DNA from: Candidatus Binatia bacterium
Lineage (GTDB): Bacteria; Desulfobacterota; Binatia; Bin18
DNA length: 54,235 nt
Assembly: GCA_022826945.1 (NCBI GenBank)
Contig: JAJDTY010000035.1
Coordinates: 1 to 54,235, forward strand
Reading direction: 5' to 3'
Part shown: positions 9,284 to 17,448 of the stretch, in pieces
How the letters are laid out: each line of letters opens with the position of its first letter
How positions within the stretch are numbered: position 1 is the stretch's first letter
The notes under the pieces: model-generated
What the model saw: the letters and a program-made list of their open reading frames with translations, nothing else
What the model was told of the DNA's origin: nothing
Databases searched by the model: none
Program-made: the position numbers and the translations under genes

Positions 9284-9568
9284 CTACGCTGAGAACTGGA
9301 GCTTAACGCCGCATGCGGCAGCCATTTTGGTGAGCGTATCCAGCCGCGGATGACGTCGGCCCGACAGGGCGCGAGACAACGCGACCCGGTCCAGCTTGGC
9401 TTGCCGCGCCAGCGCGGATACGCCGCCTTGCGTCGCCGCTACGTTGCGCAGGGCTTTCCCGAGCAAGCGCGGATCCTCTCCCACGTCCTCAATTGCCGCG
9501 TTCAGATAGGCCGCGATGTCTTCCGGTGTGGTGAGATACTCACCCGCCTGATGCGCTTTGACGGGCAT
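9284..9568 (-). CDS. HigA-like addiction-module antidote protein (TIGR02684-type)
   Basis: A 94-residue DNA-binding antitoxin of the family that partners small RelE/HigB-like killer proteins. The N-terminal EYLTTPEDIAAYLNAAIED and the helix-turn-helix GGVSALARQAKLDRVALSRALSG are characteristic. AGGAG lies 7 nt before the ATG at 9568, which decides the start; the frame stays open further upstream but that part is not family sequence. The toxin gene that should precede and overlap it is reduced to a C-terminal stub (9540-9641), so this antitoxin now stands alone. It looks intact. Confidence 0.82.
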   Translation of the reverse strand: MPVKAHQAGEYLTTPEDIAAYLNAAIEDVGEDPRLLGKALRNVAATQGGVSALARQAKLDRVALSRALSGRRHPRLDTLTKMAAACGVKLQFSA

Positions 9569-9641
9569 GTCGTCTCTCCTGTTTGTACGCCTGCCAGCAG
9601 GCCCGGGCGGTGGCAATGTCACGGGCTTGACGGGCCTTCGT
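9540..9641 (-). pseudogene. C-terminal remnant of a HigB/RelE-type killer protein
   Basis: In the frame that overlaps the antidote start, the minus strand reads KARQARDIATARACWQAYKQ and a short tail, which resembles the C-terminal end of COG3657-type toxins (usually GGDK-xQ-xDI-xxA...). A TGA at 9644-9642 closes the frame on the upstream side and everything N-terminal is missing; the DNA there instead belongs to a VapC start. Position and overlap with the antidote gene are as expected for a toxin-antidote pair. The identification rests on a short match. Confidence 0.6.
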
Positions 9642-9711
9642 TCATTTGTACGTACAACCTTGACGGGGTGGGAAACAGGACTAGGCTGCAGTCCAGTACA
9701 AACGTACTCAT
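9619..9711 (-). pseudogene. N-terminal remnant of a VapC (PIN-domain) toxin
   Basis: The ATG at 9711 overlaps the stop of the Phd/VapB-type antitoxin gene as ATGA, the usual vapBC arrangement. Translation gives MSTFVLDCSLVLF, the first strand and active-site Asp of a PIN domain, after which similarity stops and the frame ends at codon 31. About 120 residues of the toxin are missing. The DNA downstream is the end of an unrelated HigB-type toxin, so a deletion fused the two operons between about 9641 and 9676. Confidence 0.72.
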
Positions 9712-9947
9712 CGGCGACCTGCATTGCGCAGCGCTTGCCAGTCCAGGCCGTTCAGCTTCATGCCTTTGCGAAACTCAAGCAGGGTGTCAATGGTTGTGGC
9801 GACCTGTATCCGGTCGGACCGTTGAGCCGGCACCAACCGCGCAACTGGCTCACCCCGCTTGGTGATGAGGACTTCTTGCCCTTGGCTCACTTTTTCGAGT
9901 AGGGCGGACAGATGAGTTTTTGCTTCAAAAATACCCACTTTAATCAT
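9708..9947 (-). CDS. Phd/YefM-VapB type antitoxin
   Basis: A 79-residue antitoxin: MIKVGIFEAKTHLSALL, then GQEVLITKRGEPVARLVP, the classic Phd DNA-binding N-terminal domain, and a short C-terminal toxin-binding tail ending LDWQALRNAGRR. It appears intact. Its toxin gene follows with an ATGA overlap but is cut off after about a dozen recognisable codons, leaving this antitoxin without a working partner. A longer upstream frame (to 10940) is not family sequence; the ATG at 9947 matches the family start, although no strong ribosome site is seen. Confidence 0.85.
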   Translation of the reverse strand: MIKVGIFEAKTHLSALLEKVSQGQEVLITKRGEPVARLVPAQRSDRIQVATTIDTLLEFRKGMKLNGLDWQALRNAGRR

Positions 9948-9964
9948 GGCTACGACTCGCGATC

Positions 9965-10162
9965 TCAACTTGGGAACAGGAGTTGCAGGTAGACCATCCC
10001 AGTCAGGCTCAAAACGAAAAAGAGCAGCATGCCGCCTAAGAGCGCCAGAGGTCGGAGGGGCTTGCGCGAGGGAAACCAGCGACGGCCGGCCAGGAGCAGC
10101 CACAGGCTGAAGACCCACACGATGCACAGCACCAGGCCGATGATGTGAGACAAAAGGGACAT
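9965..10162 (-). CDS. Small two-helix membrane protein, hypothetical
   Basis: A possible 65-residue protein with two hydrophobic segments (about residues 5-25 and 38-62) separated by a basic loop (AGRRWFPSRKPLRP), predicting a hairpin in the inner membrane. I do not recognise a family. The ribosome site is weak, and the upstream end lies against the start of the long frame that contains the DUF177 gene on the other strand. It could be real or a chance frame. Confidence 0.4.
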   Translation of the reverse strand: MSLLSHIIGLVLCIVWVFSLWLLLAGRRWFPSRKPLRPLALLGGMLLFFVLSLTGMVYLQLLFPS

Positions 10163-10277
10163 GGGATTGACAGCATATACCGACGGCGAACGCGACGGCA
10201 ACGAACCTGGGGCCAAAAAGCGCCGGAGCGAGTCGGCGAGAGGCGATTTCGAGCGCTTGGATCTCGGTGTGATTGCG

Positions 10278-10304
10278 TTGCATTGCAGGTCGTTTCACTA
10301 TACA
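10278..10304 (+). promoter_or_regulatory. Possible sigma70 promoter for the DUF177-rpmF-plsX operon
   Basis: TTGCAT (10278-10283) and TATACA (10299-10304) are 15 bp apart, and the -10 lies 22 bp before the proposed GTG start. The spacer is shorter than ideal and a second candidate -35 (TTGCGT, 10273) overlaps, so this is tentative. Confidence 0.3.
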
Positions 10305-10325
10305 TTCCCCCCAGATAGGTGTAGC

Positions 10326-10913
10326 GTGCAAATCCTCGTTGAAAATATCGGTTCGTCCCCAACTGCGGTACAGTTTGATGAGGATGCTCAGACGCTGAAC
10401 CGGTTCCTGAACCACCGTCCGGGGCGTGATGGGAGCGAGTATCGATTGACGGGCCCGCTGCAGGTTGCGCTGCACTATATGCGTTCCGGCGAAGACCTCC
10501 TGTTTGACGGTACGCTGAGCGCCGACCTGGCCGGGCAGTGCGCCCGCTGCCTCGAAGAGTTTCCGCTGGCATTGAGTCGGCCCTTCTCCTGGGTACTCCT
10601 GCCGGCCGGTCCGCAGGGTGCGCTTGGGCGCGAAACCGAACTGAACCAGGAAGACTTGGCCGCCAGCTTTTATAGTGGAGATACGGTTGATGTGTCGCTC
10701 CTGGTTCGGGAGCAGTTTTTCTTGTCGCTGCCGAGCTACCCACTGTGTCAGGAGACGTGTAAAGGGTTGTGCGAACAGTGTGGGGTGAATCTTAACAGCG
10801 AGGAGTGCTCCTGTCCGCCCGGATGGAAGGACCCGCGTCTCGCCGCCCTTGCGACCCTCCGCCTGCCCACGCCGCGAGTGTCTTCCCAGAAGACGGAAAA
10901 AACCCATTCCTAG
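10326..10913 (+). CDS. DUF177 / YceD family protein
   Basis: A 195-residue member of the YceD (DUF177) family, which nearly always precedes rpmF and is linked to 23S rRNA or ribosome metabolism. Family marks are GTLSADLAGQCARCLEEF (the CxRCLE motif) and, near the C-terminus, CKGLCEQCGVNLN with further cysteines that probably bind zinc. The frame is open back to 10161, but the GTG at 10326 gives a family-like N-terminus (VQILVENIG), follows AGGTG and lies just after a possible promoter, so it is preferred. It is followed by rpmF after 30 bp. Confidence 0.85.
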   Translation: MQILVENIGSSPTAVQFDEDAQTLNRFLNHRPGRDGSEYRLTGPLQVALHYMRSGEDLLFDGTLSADLAGQCARCLEEFPLALSRPFSWVLLPAGPQGALGRETELNQEDLAASFYSGDTVDVSLLVREQFFLSLPSYPLCQETCKGLCEQCGVNLNSEECSCPPGWKDPRLAALATLRLPTPRVSSQKTEKTHS

Positions 10914-10943
10914 CGTGTATATGAAGATAAGGAAGAGCAAGTT

Positions 10944-11129
10944 ATGGCTGTACCAAAACGGAAAACGTCAAAGTCAAAACGTAACCAACGCCGTTCTCAC
11001 CACGCGCTTGTCGCCCCACAGTGGTCAACCTGCTCCCAGTGTGGAGACCCGGTTCTGCCACACCGTATCTGTGGGACCTGTGGCTATTACCGTGGACGAC
11101 AAGTGATGACGATCGAAGAAGAAGAGTAG
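10944..11129 (+). CDS. rpmF: 50S ribosomal protein L32
   Basis: Large-subunit ribosomal protein, 61 residues. It begins [17 protein letters not shown] and has a zinc-ribbon with four cysteines (C-QCG...CGTCGYY), the zinc-bound C+ form of L32. The position between a DUF177 gene and plsX is the conserved bacterial arrangement, in which rpmF heads the fatty-acid/phospholipid genes. The ATG at 10944 follows a GGAAGAGC-type site. Confidence 0.97.
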   Translation: MAVPKRKTSKSKRNQRRSHHALVAPQWSTCSQCGDPVLPHRICGTCGYYRGRQVMTIEEEE

Positions 11130-11197
11130 CTTCCCATGCGCTGCGCTGAGGAAGATTTCTTTCTGGCCCAAGGAAGAACGGCGGTGAGCAGCCCACC

Positions 11198-12376
11198 ATG
11201 CATATCGCGCTAGATGCCATGGGCGGCGATCTGGCTCCCCAGGCCGCTGTGGCCGGAGCCGTCCAGGCCGCCCAAGAGTACGGGGTCTCACTGCTCCTCG
11301 TCGGGGATCAGGAAAAGATTCGCCACGAGCTCAGCCGGAACGGACAGCGAGAATCCTCTCAGCTCGTTATCCAGCATGCGAGCGAGGTCATTGGGATGGG
11401 AGATTCTCCTGTCGCGGCCCTCCGCCGCAAGCGTGACTCATCCCTGCGTGTCGCCTTTACGCACGTCAAAGATGGAAAGGCGGGCGCGGTCGTGAGTGCC
11501 GGGAACTCGGGCGCGGTTCTCGGTCTTGCGGTCACCATGCTGGGTTGTCTGCCCGATGTGGATCGCCCGGCCATTGTCACGTCCGTTCCTGCCCTCACCG
11601 GGCGCACCTGCCTGGTGGACGCCGGGGCCAATGTTGAGTGTAAACCCATGCACCTGGTGCAGTTCGCCATTATGGGCGAAGTTTATGCCCGGGTCGTGCG
11701 GGGCATTCCGAGCCCTCGTGTCGGAGTCCTGAGCAACGGCGAGGAAGATTCAAAGGGGACCGAAACCACGCGCGCCGCCCACGCTGTCCTCTCCAAGCTG
11801 CCGCTGAACTACATTGGTTATATCGAAGGTCGAGAACTCAATAGCGGCGGGGTCGACGTCGCGGTCACCGACGGATTTACCGGGAATATCGCCCTCAAGA
11901 CGATGGAAGGATTTTATGACTTTACCCAAGGTCAGCTCCGCTCCCTCTTCTCGTTGAGTTGGCGCGGGAAGCTAGCCTTTCTGCTGCTCAAGCGCTCGTT
12001 TGCCGATTTGCGGGCCAGCATTGATTACGACGAAGTCGGCGGCGCCCCGCTCCTGGGAACGGATGGCGTGACCATTATTGCGCACGGGTCGTCCTCACCC
12101 AAGGCGATCAAGAACGCCATCCGGGTTGCCCACGAATCGCTCCAGCGCGGAGTGAATCAGCACATCACCGAAAGCTTGCAGCAGATGCCAGGCCTGGAGA
12201 CGCTGACTGCCGGGGATGGGCGCGGTCGGAGAATCTGGTCGCAACTCCGCCAGAAATTCCGCTCCACCAAAGACGCCGGAGTCAAAGATGGAACCCGCGC
12301 CCTGCCTGACAAGAACGGCTCCATCAAACGGCTCGATAACAGCGACGAAACAGAGCCGTCGGAGCCCGCCGAATGA
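11198..12376 (+). CDS. plsX: Phosphate acyltransferase PlsX
   Basis: Converts acyl-ACP to acyl-phosphate, the acyl donor for PlsY in membrane phospholipid synthesis. The start MHIALDAMGGDLAP and motifs such as SAGNSGAVLG, LVDAGANVECKP, GVLSNGEEDSKGTE and VTDGFTGNIALK are family hallmarks. At 392 residues it is about 50 longer than usual; the excess is a C-terminal basic/acidic tail after the HITESL helix, with no recognisable domain. Its stop overlaps the fabD start (ATGA). fabH, which usually follows plsX, is absent. Confidence 0.96.
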   Translation: MHIALDAMGGDLAPQAAVAGAVQAAQEYGVSLLLVGDQEKIRHELSRNGQRESSQLVIQHASEVIGMGDSPVAALRRKRDSSLRVAFTHVKDGKAGAVVSAGNSGAVLGLAVTMLGCLPDVDRPAIVTSVPALTGRTCLVDAGANVECKPMHLVQFAIMGEVYARVVRGIPSPRVGVLSNGEEDSKGTETTRAAHAVLSKLPLNYIGYIEGRELNSGGVDVAVTDGFTGNIALKTMEGFYDFTQGQLRSLFSLSWRGKLAFLLLKRSFADLRASIDYDEVGGAPLLGTDGVTIIAHGSSSPKAIKNAIRVAHESLQRGVNQHITESLQQMPGLETLTAGDGRGRRIWSQLRQKFRSTKDAGVKDGTRALPDKNGSIKRLDNSDETEPSEPAE

Positions 12377-13311
12377 GTCGTCCGCTGGCCTTTCTCTTCC
12401 CCGGGCAAGGGTCTCAGACTGTCGGCATGGGGCGCGCGCTGGTGGAGCGGTTTCCCGTGGCCGCCGAGGTGTTTGCCGAGGCTGATGCCGCCCTGGGGTT
12501 CCCGTTGTCCACGCTGTGTTTTGAGGGGCCGGAGGAAGACCTCATCCTGACCCACAACACGCAGCCCGCCATTGTGACAACCAGCGTGGCCGCCTGGCGG
12601 GCGCTGGAACAGGAGGTCGACCTGCAACCGGTCTGCGTTGCCGGTCACAGTTTAGGCGAGTACTCGGCCCTGGTCGCGGCTGGCGCGCTGGACTTCGCCG
12701 ATGCGGTCGGTATCGTGCGGGAGCGCGGCCGCCTGATGCAGGAAGCAGTTCCGCCCGAGGTGGGCGCGATGGCGGCCCTGTTTGGCCTGTCTGAGCAGGT
12801 GGTCGCAGAGGTGTGTGCGGAAGCGGCGCAGGGTGAAGTTGTCTCTCCGGCGAACCTGAATGGCGGCGGTCAGGTGGTCATCGCCGGTCATGCCGGAGCG
12901 GTCCGAAGAGCCGTGGCCGGTGCCAAGGAGCGCGGGGCAAAACGAGCGGTCGAACTTGCGGTGAGTGCGCCTTTTCACTGTGCCCTCATGGCCCCGGCTG
13001 CGGAAGGGCTGGCCCGCGTCCTCGAACCGAGAACCGTCCGTCCTCTGAGCGTTGGGGTGATTGCCAATGCCACGGCCGAAGTCAATCGGGAGGCGGAGCG
13101 GGTCAAAGACCTGCTGGTCCGACAAGTCACGGCGCCCGTCCGCTGGGAAGAAAGCATGCAGCGGGTGCGAGACCTCGGTTGTGAGGGAGCGGTGGAACTG
13201 GGAGCGGGGCGCGTTCTCAGCGGCTTGTTCAAACGCCTTGACCGGAAGTTCCCATGCGTTTCCATAAGTGATCCCGATAGCTTGGCCGCCAGCCTGGAGT
13301 TGGTGCGATAA
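12373..13311 (+). CDS. fabD: Malonyl-CoA:ACP transacylase
   Basis: Transfers malonyl groups from CoA to acyl carrier protein to supply fatty-acid elongation. In 312 residues it shows the entry motif FLFPGQGSQ, the nucleophile elbow GHSLGEYSAL, and the catalytic His in SAPFHCALM. Both members of the Ser-His pair are present. It overlaps plsX by four bases upstream and fabG by one base downstream, so the three are surely translated from one message. Confidence 0.97.
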   Translation: MSRPLAFLFPGQGSQTVGMGRALVERFPVAAEVFAEADAALGFPLSTLCFEGPEEDLILTHNTQPAIVTTSVAAWRALEQEVDLQPVCVAGHSLGEYSALVAAGALDFADAVGIVRERGRLMQEAVPPEVGAMAALFGLSEQVVAEVCAEAAQGEVVSPANLNGGGQVVIAGHAGAVRRAVAGAKERGAKRAVELAVSAPFHCALMAPAAEGLARVLEPRTVRPLSVGVIANATAEVNREAERVKDLLVRQVTAPVRWEESMQRVRDLGCEGAVELGAGRVLSGLFKRLDRKFPCVSISDPDSLAASLELVR

Positions 13312-14072
13312 TGGGTGTGGACGCACGCGGCGGCTTGAACGGCCTCGTCGCCCTGGTGACCGGCGCCTCACGGGGGATTGGCCGCGCGGTCGCGGAACGT
13401 CTGGCGCAAGACGGTGCGACCGTGGTGATTAACTATGTCAAGAATCAGGCCGCGGCCGAGGATGTCCGGGCGGGTATTGAGGCCCGGAACGGACGGGCCG
13501 AAGTCTGTCCATTCGACATTGCCGACGGTGCCGCCGTCACGACCGCGACGCGGGATATTCTTGAGCGGCACGGCAAGATCGACATTCTGGTCAATAATGC
13601 CGGGATGTCGATCGACACGCTCCTGGTCCGGCTCAAGGAAGACGAGTGGGAAGCGGTCCTCAACACCAATCTGACTGGCGTCTTTCGCTGTACAAAGGCG
13701 GTCACCCGTTCCATGATGAAGCAGCGTTTTGGTCGGATTATCAATCTGACGTCCATTGTTGCCCAAACCGGGAATACCGGCCAGGCAGCCTATTCGGCCG
13801 CAAAAGCCGGCATCATTGGCTTTACCAAGACGATGGCGAAAGAGCTCGCCTCCCGGTCGATTACGGTGAATGCCGTCGCCCCAGGATTTATAGAGACCGA
13901 TATGACGAGGTCCTTGCCAGAAGAGGCGAAAACAGGATATCTGAGCCATATTCCCGCTGGGCGTTGGGGAACGGCTGAGGAAGTTGCCGATACGGTAGCG
14001 TTCTTGGCAAACTCCCGAGCAGGCTATATCACTGGACAGATTATTAACGTCAATGGCGGCATGTATATGTAA
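13311..14072 (+). CDS. fabG: 3-oxoacyl-ACP reductase
   Basis: NADPH-dependent reduction of beta-ketoacyl-ACP in fatty-acid elongation. The 253-residue SDR protein has TGASRGIG for cofactor binding, NNAGMSIDTLL (a FabG-typical NNAG region), the catalytic Ser and YSAAKAG motif, and ends ITGQIINVNGGMYM as FabG proteins do. The ATG at 13311 shares its first base with the fabD stop. acpP follows after 63 bp. This combination of motifs and context distinguishes it from the SDR at 4495. Confidence 0.95.
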   Translation: MGVDARGGLNGLVALVTGASRGIGRAVAERLAQDGATVVINYVKNQAAAEDVRAGIEARNGRAEVCPFDIADGAAVTTATRDILERHGKIDILVNNAGMSIDTLLVRLKEDEWEAVLNTNLTGVFRCTKAVTRSMMKQRFGRIINLTSIVAQTGNTGQAAYSAAKAGIIGFTKTMAKELASRSITVNAVAPGFIETDMTRSLPEEAKTGYLSHIPAGRWGTAEEVADTVAFLANSRAGYITGQIINVNGGMYM

Positions 14073-14135
14073 CCGGAGTTGGTCCGGCTAACTCCTCAGA
14101 GACCGCCGAGCGAAAGGAGAGAGGAGGCCCCAGCT

Positions 14136-14375
14136 ATGGCAGAAGCTTCGACCGAGGCACGCGTCAAGGAAATTATCTGTGATCAATTGGGAGTGAGTGC
14201 GGACGAGGTCAGCCTGGATTCCTCGTTTATCGAAGACCTTGGCGCAGACTCTCTGGATATTGTCGAACTCGTGATGGCGCTGGAAGAAGAGTACGATACT
14301 GAAATCTCCGACGAGCAGGCCGAAAAGATTCGGACGGTCCGGAACGTGATCGAATATATCGAGAGCCACCAGTAG
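14136..14375 (+). CDS. acpP: Acyl carrier protein
   Basis: A 79-residue acidic carrier protein; the phosphopantetheine attachment serine is in the motif [10 protein letters not shown]. It holds growing acyl chains for the fatty-acid synthase. The ATG at 14136 is preceded by GAGGAGG at good spacing; an upstream GTG at 14079 would add a non-family extension and is rejected. A terminator lies just downstream, where fabF is normally found. The next gene is glyA instead. Confidence 0.97.
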   Translation: MAEASTEARVKEIICDQLGVSADEVSLDSSFIEDLGADSLDIVELVMALEEEYDTEISDEQAEKIRTVRNVIEYIESHQ

Positions 14376-14413
14376 CCGGCCATACACGGGCTCAGGAGTG
14401 TCCAGACCGAAAG

Positions 14414-14448
14414 AATCGCAGTGGTCTCTCTGGAGCCCTGCGATTTTT
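14414..14448 (+). terminator. Rho-independent terminator after acpP
   Basis: AATCGCAG (14414-14421) pairs with CTGCGATT (14438-14445), with the T-run continuing to 14448. The loop is 16 nt and can pair a little further inside. It marks the end of the rpmF-plsX-fabD-fabG-acpP unit and separates it from glyA. Confidence 0.7.
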
Positions 14449-14520
14449 CTGTATCTATGAGGAGAAAAGGAAGAGTGCGACCGTGAGCATCGCCGGATGG
14501 GGGAGAGAAGGAGCACGGGT

Positions 14521-15780
14521 ATGACGAGTCAGCTTGCCCAGCACGACCCTGATGTCTACGCTGCCATTCAAGAGGAGACGCAACGTCAGGAATACAACCT
14601 TGAGCTGATCGCGTCAGAGAATGTGGTGAGCGAGTCGGTGCTGGAGGCGCAGGGGTCCGTGCTCACGAATAAATATGCAGAAGGCTATCCCCAGAAGCGC
14701 TACTACGGTGGTTGCGAGTATGTGGATGTGGTCGAACAACTCGCTATTGATCGCGCCAAGGCCCTCTTCGGGGCCGAACACGTCAACGTCCAGCCGCACT
14801 CCGGAGCCCAGGCCAATATGGCCGCCTATTTCTCTCAGCTCCAGCCCGGAGATACCATTCTGAGCATGAACCTGTCGCACGGCGGGCATCTCACGCACGG
14901 CAGTCCGGTCAATTTTTCCGGAAAATTCTTCCAGGTCGTCCCCTATGGTGTCAGGGAGGACAATCAACGGATTGACTACGCCGAGATCGCCGCCCTGGCG
15001 CGTCAACATCGGCCCAAAATGATTGTGGCCGGACACAGTGCCTATCCACGCCAGATTGACACCGCGCCCTTTCGAGACATCGCTGACGCGGTCGGGGCCT
15101 TGTTGATGGTCGATATTGCGCACTTTGCCGGCCTGGTGGCTGCCGGGCTGCACCCCTCTCCCGTGCCGTATGCCGATCTAGTCACGACGACGACCCATAA
15201 GACGCTGCGCGGGCCGCGCGGTGGGATGATTATGTGCCGCCAGGATTTGGCCAAAAGCGTGAATTCGTCCGTCTTTCCCGGCAACCAGGGCGGACCGCTG
15301 ATGCATGTGATTGCAGCCAAGGCCGTGGCGCTGAAGGAGGCGGCAACGCCGGAGTTTCGAGCCTATCAGCAGCAGATTATCACCAATGCGCAAGCCCTGG
15401 CCGACGGCCTCATTCGACGCGGGTTCCGTCTGGTCTCGGGCGGTACGGAGAACCATCTGATGCTGCTCGACCTGCGCGAGACCGAACTGACCGGCAAGGT
15501 GGCCCAGGAAACCCTGGATCAGGCTCGGATTACGGTCAATAGAAACGCAATCCCATTTGATACGCGCTCCCCCTTTGTGACCAGCGGGGTCCGTATTGGC
15601 ACGCCAGCGGTGACGAGTCGGGGCATGAAGGAGGCTGAGATGGACCATATTGCCGTCCTCATTGCCCGTGCCCTAGAGCGGGTTGGCGACGCGCGGGGGC
15701 TGGCTGCCATTGGCGAAGAAGTCCGCGCGCTGTGCCAGCAGTTCCCCGTCTATGCCCACAGGGTTGCGCGCACTGCCTAA
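14521..15780 (+). CDS. glyA: Serine hydroxymethyltransferase
   Basis: PLP enzyme that converts serine and tetrahydrofolate to glycine and 5,10-methylene-THF, the main one-carbon source. In 419 residues it shows [11 protein letters not shown], the glycine-rich [10 protein letters not shown] region, VDIAHFAGL and the PLP-binding lysine in [14 protein letters not shown] (Lys227). AAGGAG 7 nt before the ATG at 14521 decides the start over the in-frame ATG at 14497. No glycine riboswitch is recognisable upstream. nrdR follows after 61 bp, a common pairing in this group of bacteria. Confidence 0.97.
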   Translation: MTSQLAQHDPDVYAAIQEETQRQEYNLELIASENVVSESVLEAQGSVLTNKYAEGYPQKRYYGGCEYVDVVEQLAIDRAKALFGAEHVNVQPHSGAQANMAAYFSQLQPGDTILSMNLSHGGHLTHGSPVNFSGKFFQVVPYGVREDNQRIDYAEIAALARQHRPKMIVAGHSAYPRQIDTAPFRDIADAVGALLMVDIAHFAGLVAAGLHPSPVPYADLVTTTTHKTLRGPRGGMIMCRQDLAKSVNSSVFPGNQGGPLMHVIAAKAVALKEAATPEFRAYQQQIITNAQALADGLIRRGFRLVSGGTENHLMLLDLRETELTGKVAQETLDQARITVNRNAIPFDTRSPFVTSGVRIGTPAVTSRGMKEAEMDHIAVLIARALERVGDARGLAAIGEEVRALCQQFPVYAHRVARTA

Positions 15781-15841
15781 GCGGAAGCGGAGCGCCCGAA
15801 TGGTCAGGTGATCGCATGAGCCCTGTTCCCTCCCCCAGCGT

Positions 15842-16351
15842 ATGAAGTGTCCTTTTTGTTCCCACCTGGAAAGTCGCGTTATTGATTCGCGTTTGAGTCG
15901 GGAGGGTGATGTCACCCGCCGGCGGCGGGAGTGCGAGGAATGCGATCGGCGCTTCACGACCTACGAGCGGGTTGAGGAAATTCTCCCTCTGGTCGTCAAG
16001 AAGGACGGGCGGCGGGAGACCTATGATCGGGGAAAAATTATTACCGGCCTCAAAAAGGCGTGTGAAAAACGTCCGATCAGCATTGAGACCATAGAAGAGA
16101 TTGCGGATCACATCGAGCGGACGCTCCAGGGCCGGGGCGAGAAAGAAATCTCGGGCGCGGTGATTGGCGAAGAGGTCATGCGCCGCTTGTACGATCTGGA
16201 CAAGGTGGCCTATGTCCGGTTTTCTTCCGTGTACCGCTCTTTTCAAGATATCGACGAGTTCATGTCGGAGCTCAGGGACCTCATTCGGGAACGCAGCGCG
16301 GACGACGACACACGGGCACGGCGCGCAAAGCCGGAAAAGACGAAATCATGA
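15842..16351 (+). CDS. nrdR: Transcriptional repressor NrdR
   Basis: Represses ribonucleotide reductase genes by binding NrdR boxes when dATP is high. The N-terminal zinc ribbon uses C3, C6, C31 and C34 (MKCPFC...CEEC), followed by an ATP-cone (residues about 45-140: [25 protein letters not shown]-like segment [13 protein letters not shown]). The 169-residue length is slightly above the usual 150-160 because of a charged tail. Its stop overlaps the ribD start (ATGA). The nrdR-rib order is conserved in many bacteria. Confidence 0.97.
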   Translation: MKCPFCSHLESRVIDSRLSREGDVTRRRRECEECDRRFTTYERVEEILPLVVKKDGRRETYDRGKIITGLKKACEKRPISIETIEEIADHIERTLQGRGEKEISGAVIGEEVMRRLYDLDKVAYVRFSSVYRSFQDIDEFMSELRDLIRERSADDDTRARRAKPEKTKS

Positions 16352-17439
16352 ACACTGATGAAGTGTTTATGCGGCGCGCGGTGGATTTAGCCCTGCGGGC
16401 GCGGGGGCGGACGAGTCCGAATCCCGTTGTGGGGGCCGTTATTGTCCGCGACGGCCGTGTTCTTGGCGAGGGCTATCATCGGCGGGCGGGGCTGCCGCAC
16501 GCCGAAATCGAAGCCCTGCGCAAAGCGGCCCAGCCGGTCCGCGGGGCCACCGTTTACGTCAACCTGGAACCGTGCTCGCATTACGGCAGGACACCCCCTT
16601 GTGCACAGGCGCTGATCGAGGCTGGTGTTGCGCGGGTAGTGATCGGCATGACCGACCCGAATCCACAGGTCCGGGGACGTGGGATTCGGCGTCTGCGCCG
16701 GGCCGGTATTGCGGTCACGACCGGCGTCCTCAAAGCGCTCTGCCAACGGACCAATGAGGATTTCGCGGTGGCGATCCGGACCGGATTGCCCTTTGTCACC
16801 TTGAAACTGGCGGCTTCCCTTGACGGCCGCATCGCGGCGGCGAGCGGCGACGCCCGCTGGATCAGTGGAGCGGCATCACGCCGCACCGTTCACGAGTTGC
16901 GCAACCACGTGGACGCGATCCTGGTCGGCGCGGAAACGGTACTGGCCGATGACCCCCAGTTGACGTGTCGCATCCGTGGGGGACGGGACCCCCTGCGCGT
17001 TATTCTTGACGGACGGCTCAGGATCAGCCCCCAGGCGCAGGTGTGCCACCTCTCTTCCAAAGCTGCCACCGTGATTGCCACCACGCGCCGCGCCGCCCAA
17101 CTCCGTGGTGCCGCGTTCGAGCGGACTGGCGTCGAAATCCTGGCCTTGCCTGGAAAGCGGGGGAAGATTCTGCTCCGTCCGGTGCTCGAAGCCCTGGCAC
17201 AGCGCGGGGCAAAGCATGTGCTGATCGAAGGAGGCGGACAGGTTGCGGCGGCCGCCCTGCGAGAAGGGCTGGTGCATAAGCTCGTCTTTTTTTATGGCGC
17301 GGTGCTGCTTGGCGGTGATGGGCGGTCCATGCTCGCCCCGCTCGGGATTGGACGGGTTGCCGAGGGAATAAAACTCCATACAATGCAGGTAGACCGCAGC
17401 GGGAACGATGTGGTGGTGTCAGGGTATATTCGGACGTAA
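16348..17439 (+). CDS. ribD: Bifunctional riboflavin deaminase/reductase RibD
   Basis: Carries out deamination then NADPH-dependent reduction of the GTP cyclohydrolase II product. The N-terminal deaminase has the zinc ligands His51 and Glu53 (HAE) and Cys76/Cys85 ([12 protein letters not shown]). The C-terminal reductase follows from about residue 148 ([14 protein letters not shown], a [13 protein letters not shown] segment, [10 protein letters not shown]). Both domains look complete at 363 residues. It starts within the nrdR stop and is 9 bp from ribBA; a riboflavin synthase gene (ribE), normally next, is missing. Confidence 0.95.
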   Translation: MNTDEVFMRRAVDLALRARGRTSPNPVVGAVIVRDGRVLGEGYHRRAGLPHAEIEALRKAAQPVRGATVYVNLEPCSHYGRTPPCAQALIEAGVARVVIGMTDPNPQVRGRGIRRLRRAGIAVTTGVLKALCQRTNEDFAVAIRTGLPFVTLKLAASLDGRIAAASGDARWISGAASRRTVHELRNHVDAILVGAETVLADDPQLTCRIRGGRDPLRVILDGRLRISPQAQVCHLSSKAATVIATTRRAAQLRGAAFERTGVEILALPGKRGKILLRPVLEALAQRGAKHVLIEGGGQVAAAALREGLVHKLVFFYGAVLLGGDGRSMLAPLGIGRVAEGIKLHTMQVDRSGNDVVVSGYIRT

Positions 17440-17448
17440 GGAGGGGCC

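Noticed and set aside
9948..10940. Upstream extension of the Phd antitoxin frame to 410 codons
   Set aside because: Antisense to the DUF177 gene and not family-like; the antitoxin starts at 9947.
14376..14520. Possible glycine riboswitch before glyA
   Set aside because: The only clear structure is the acpP terminator; no riboswitch core could be recognised.
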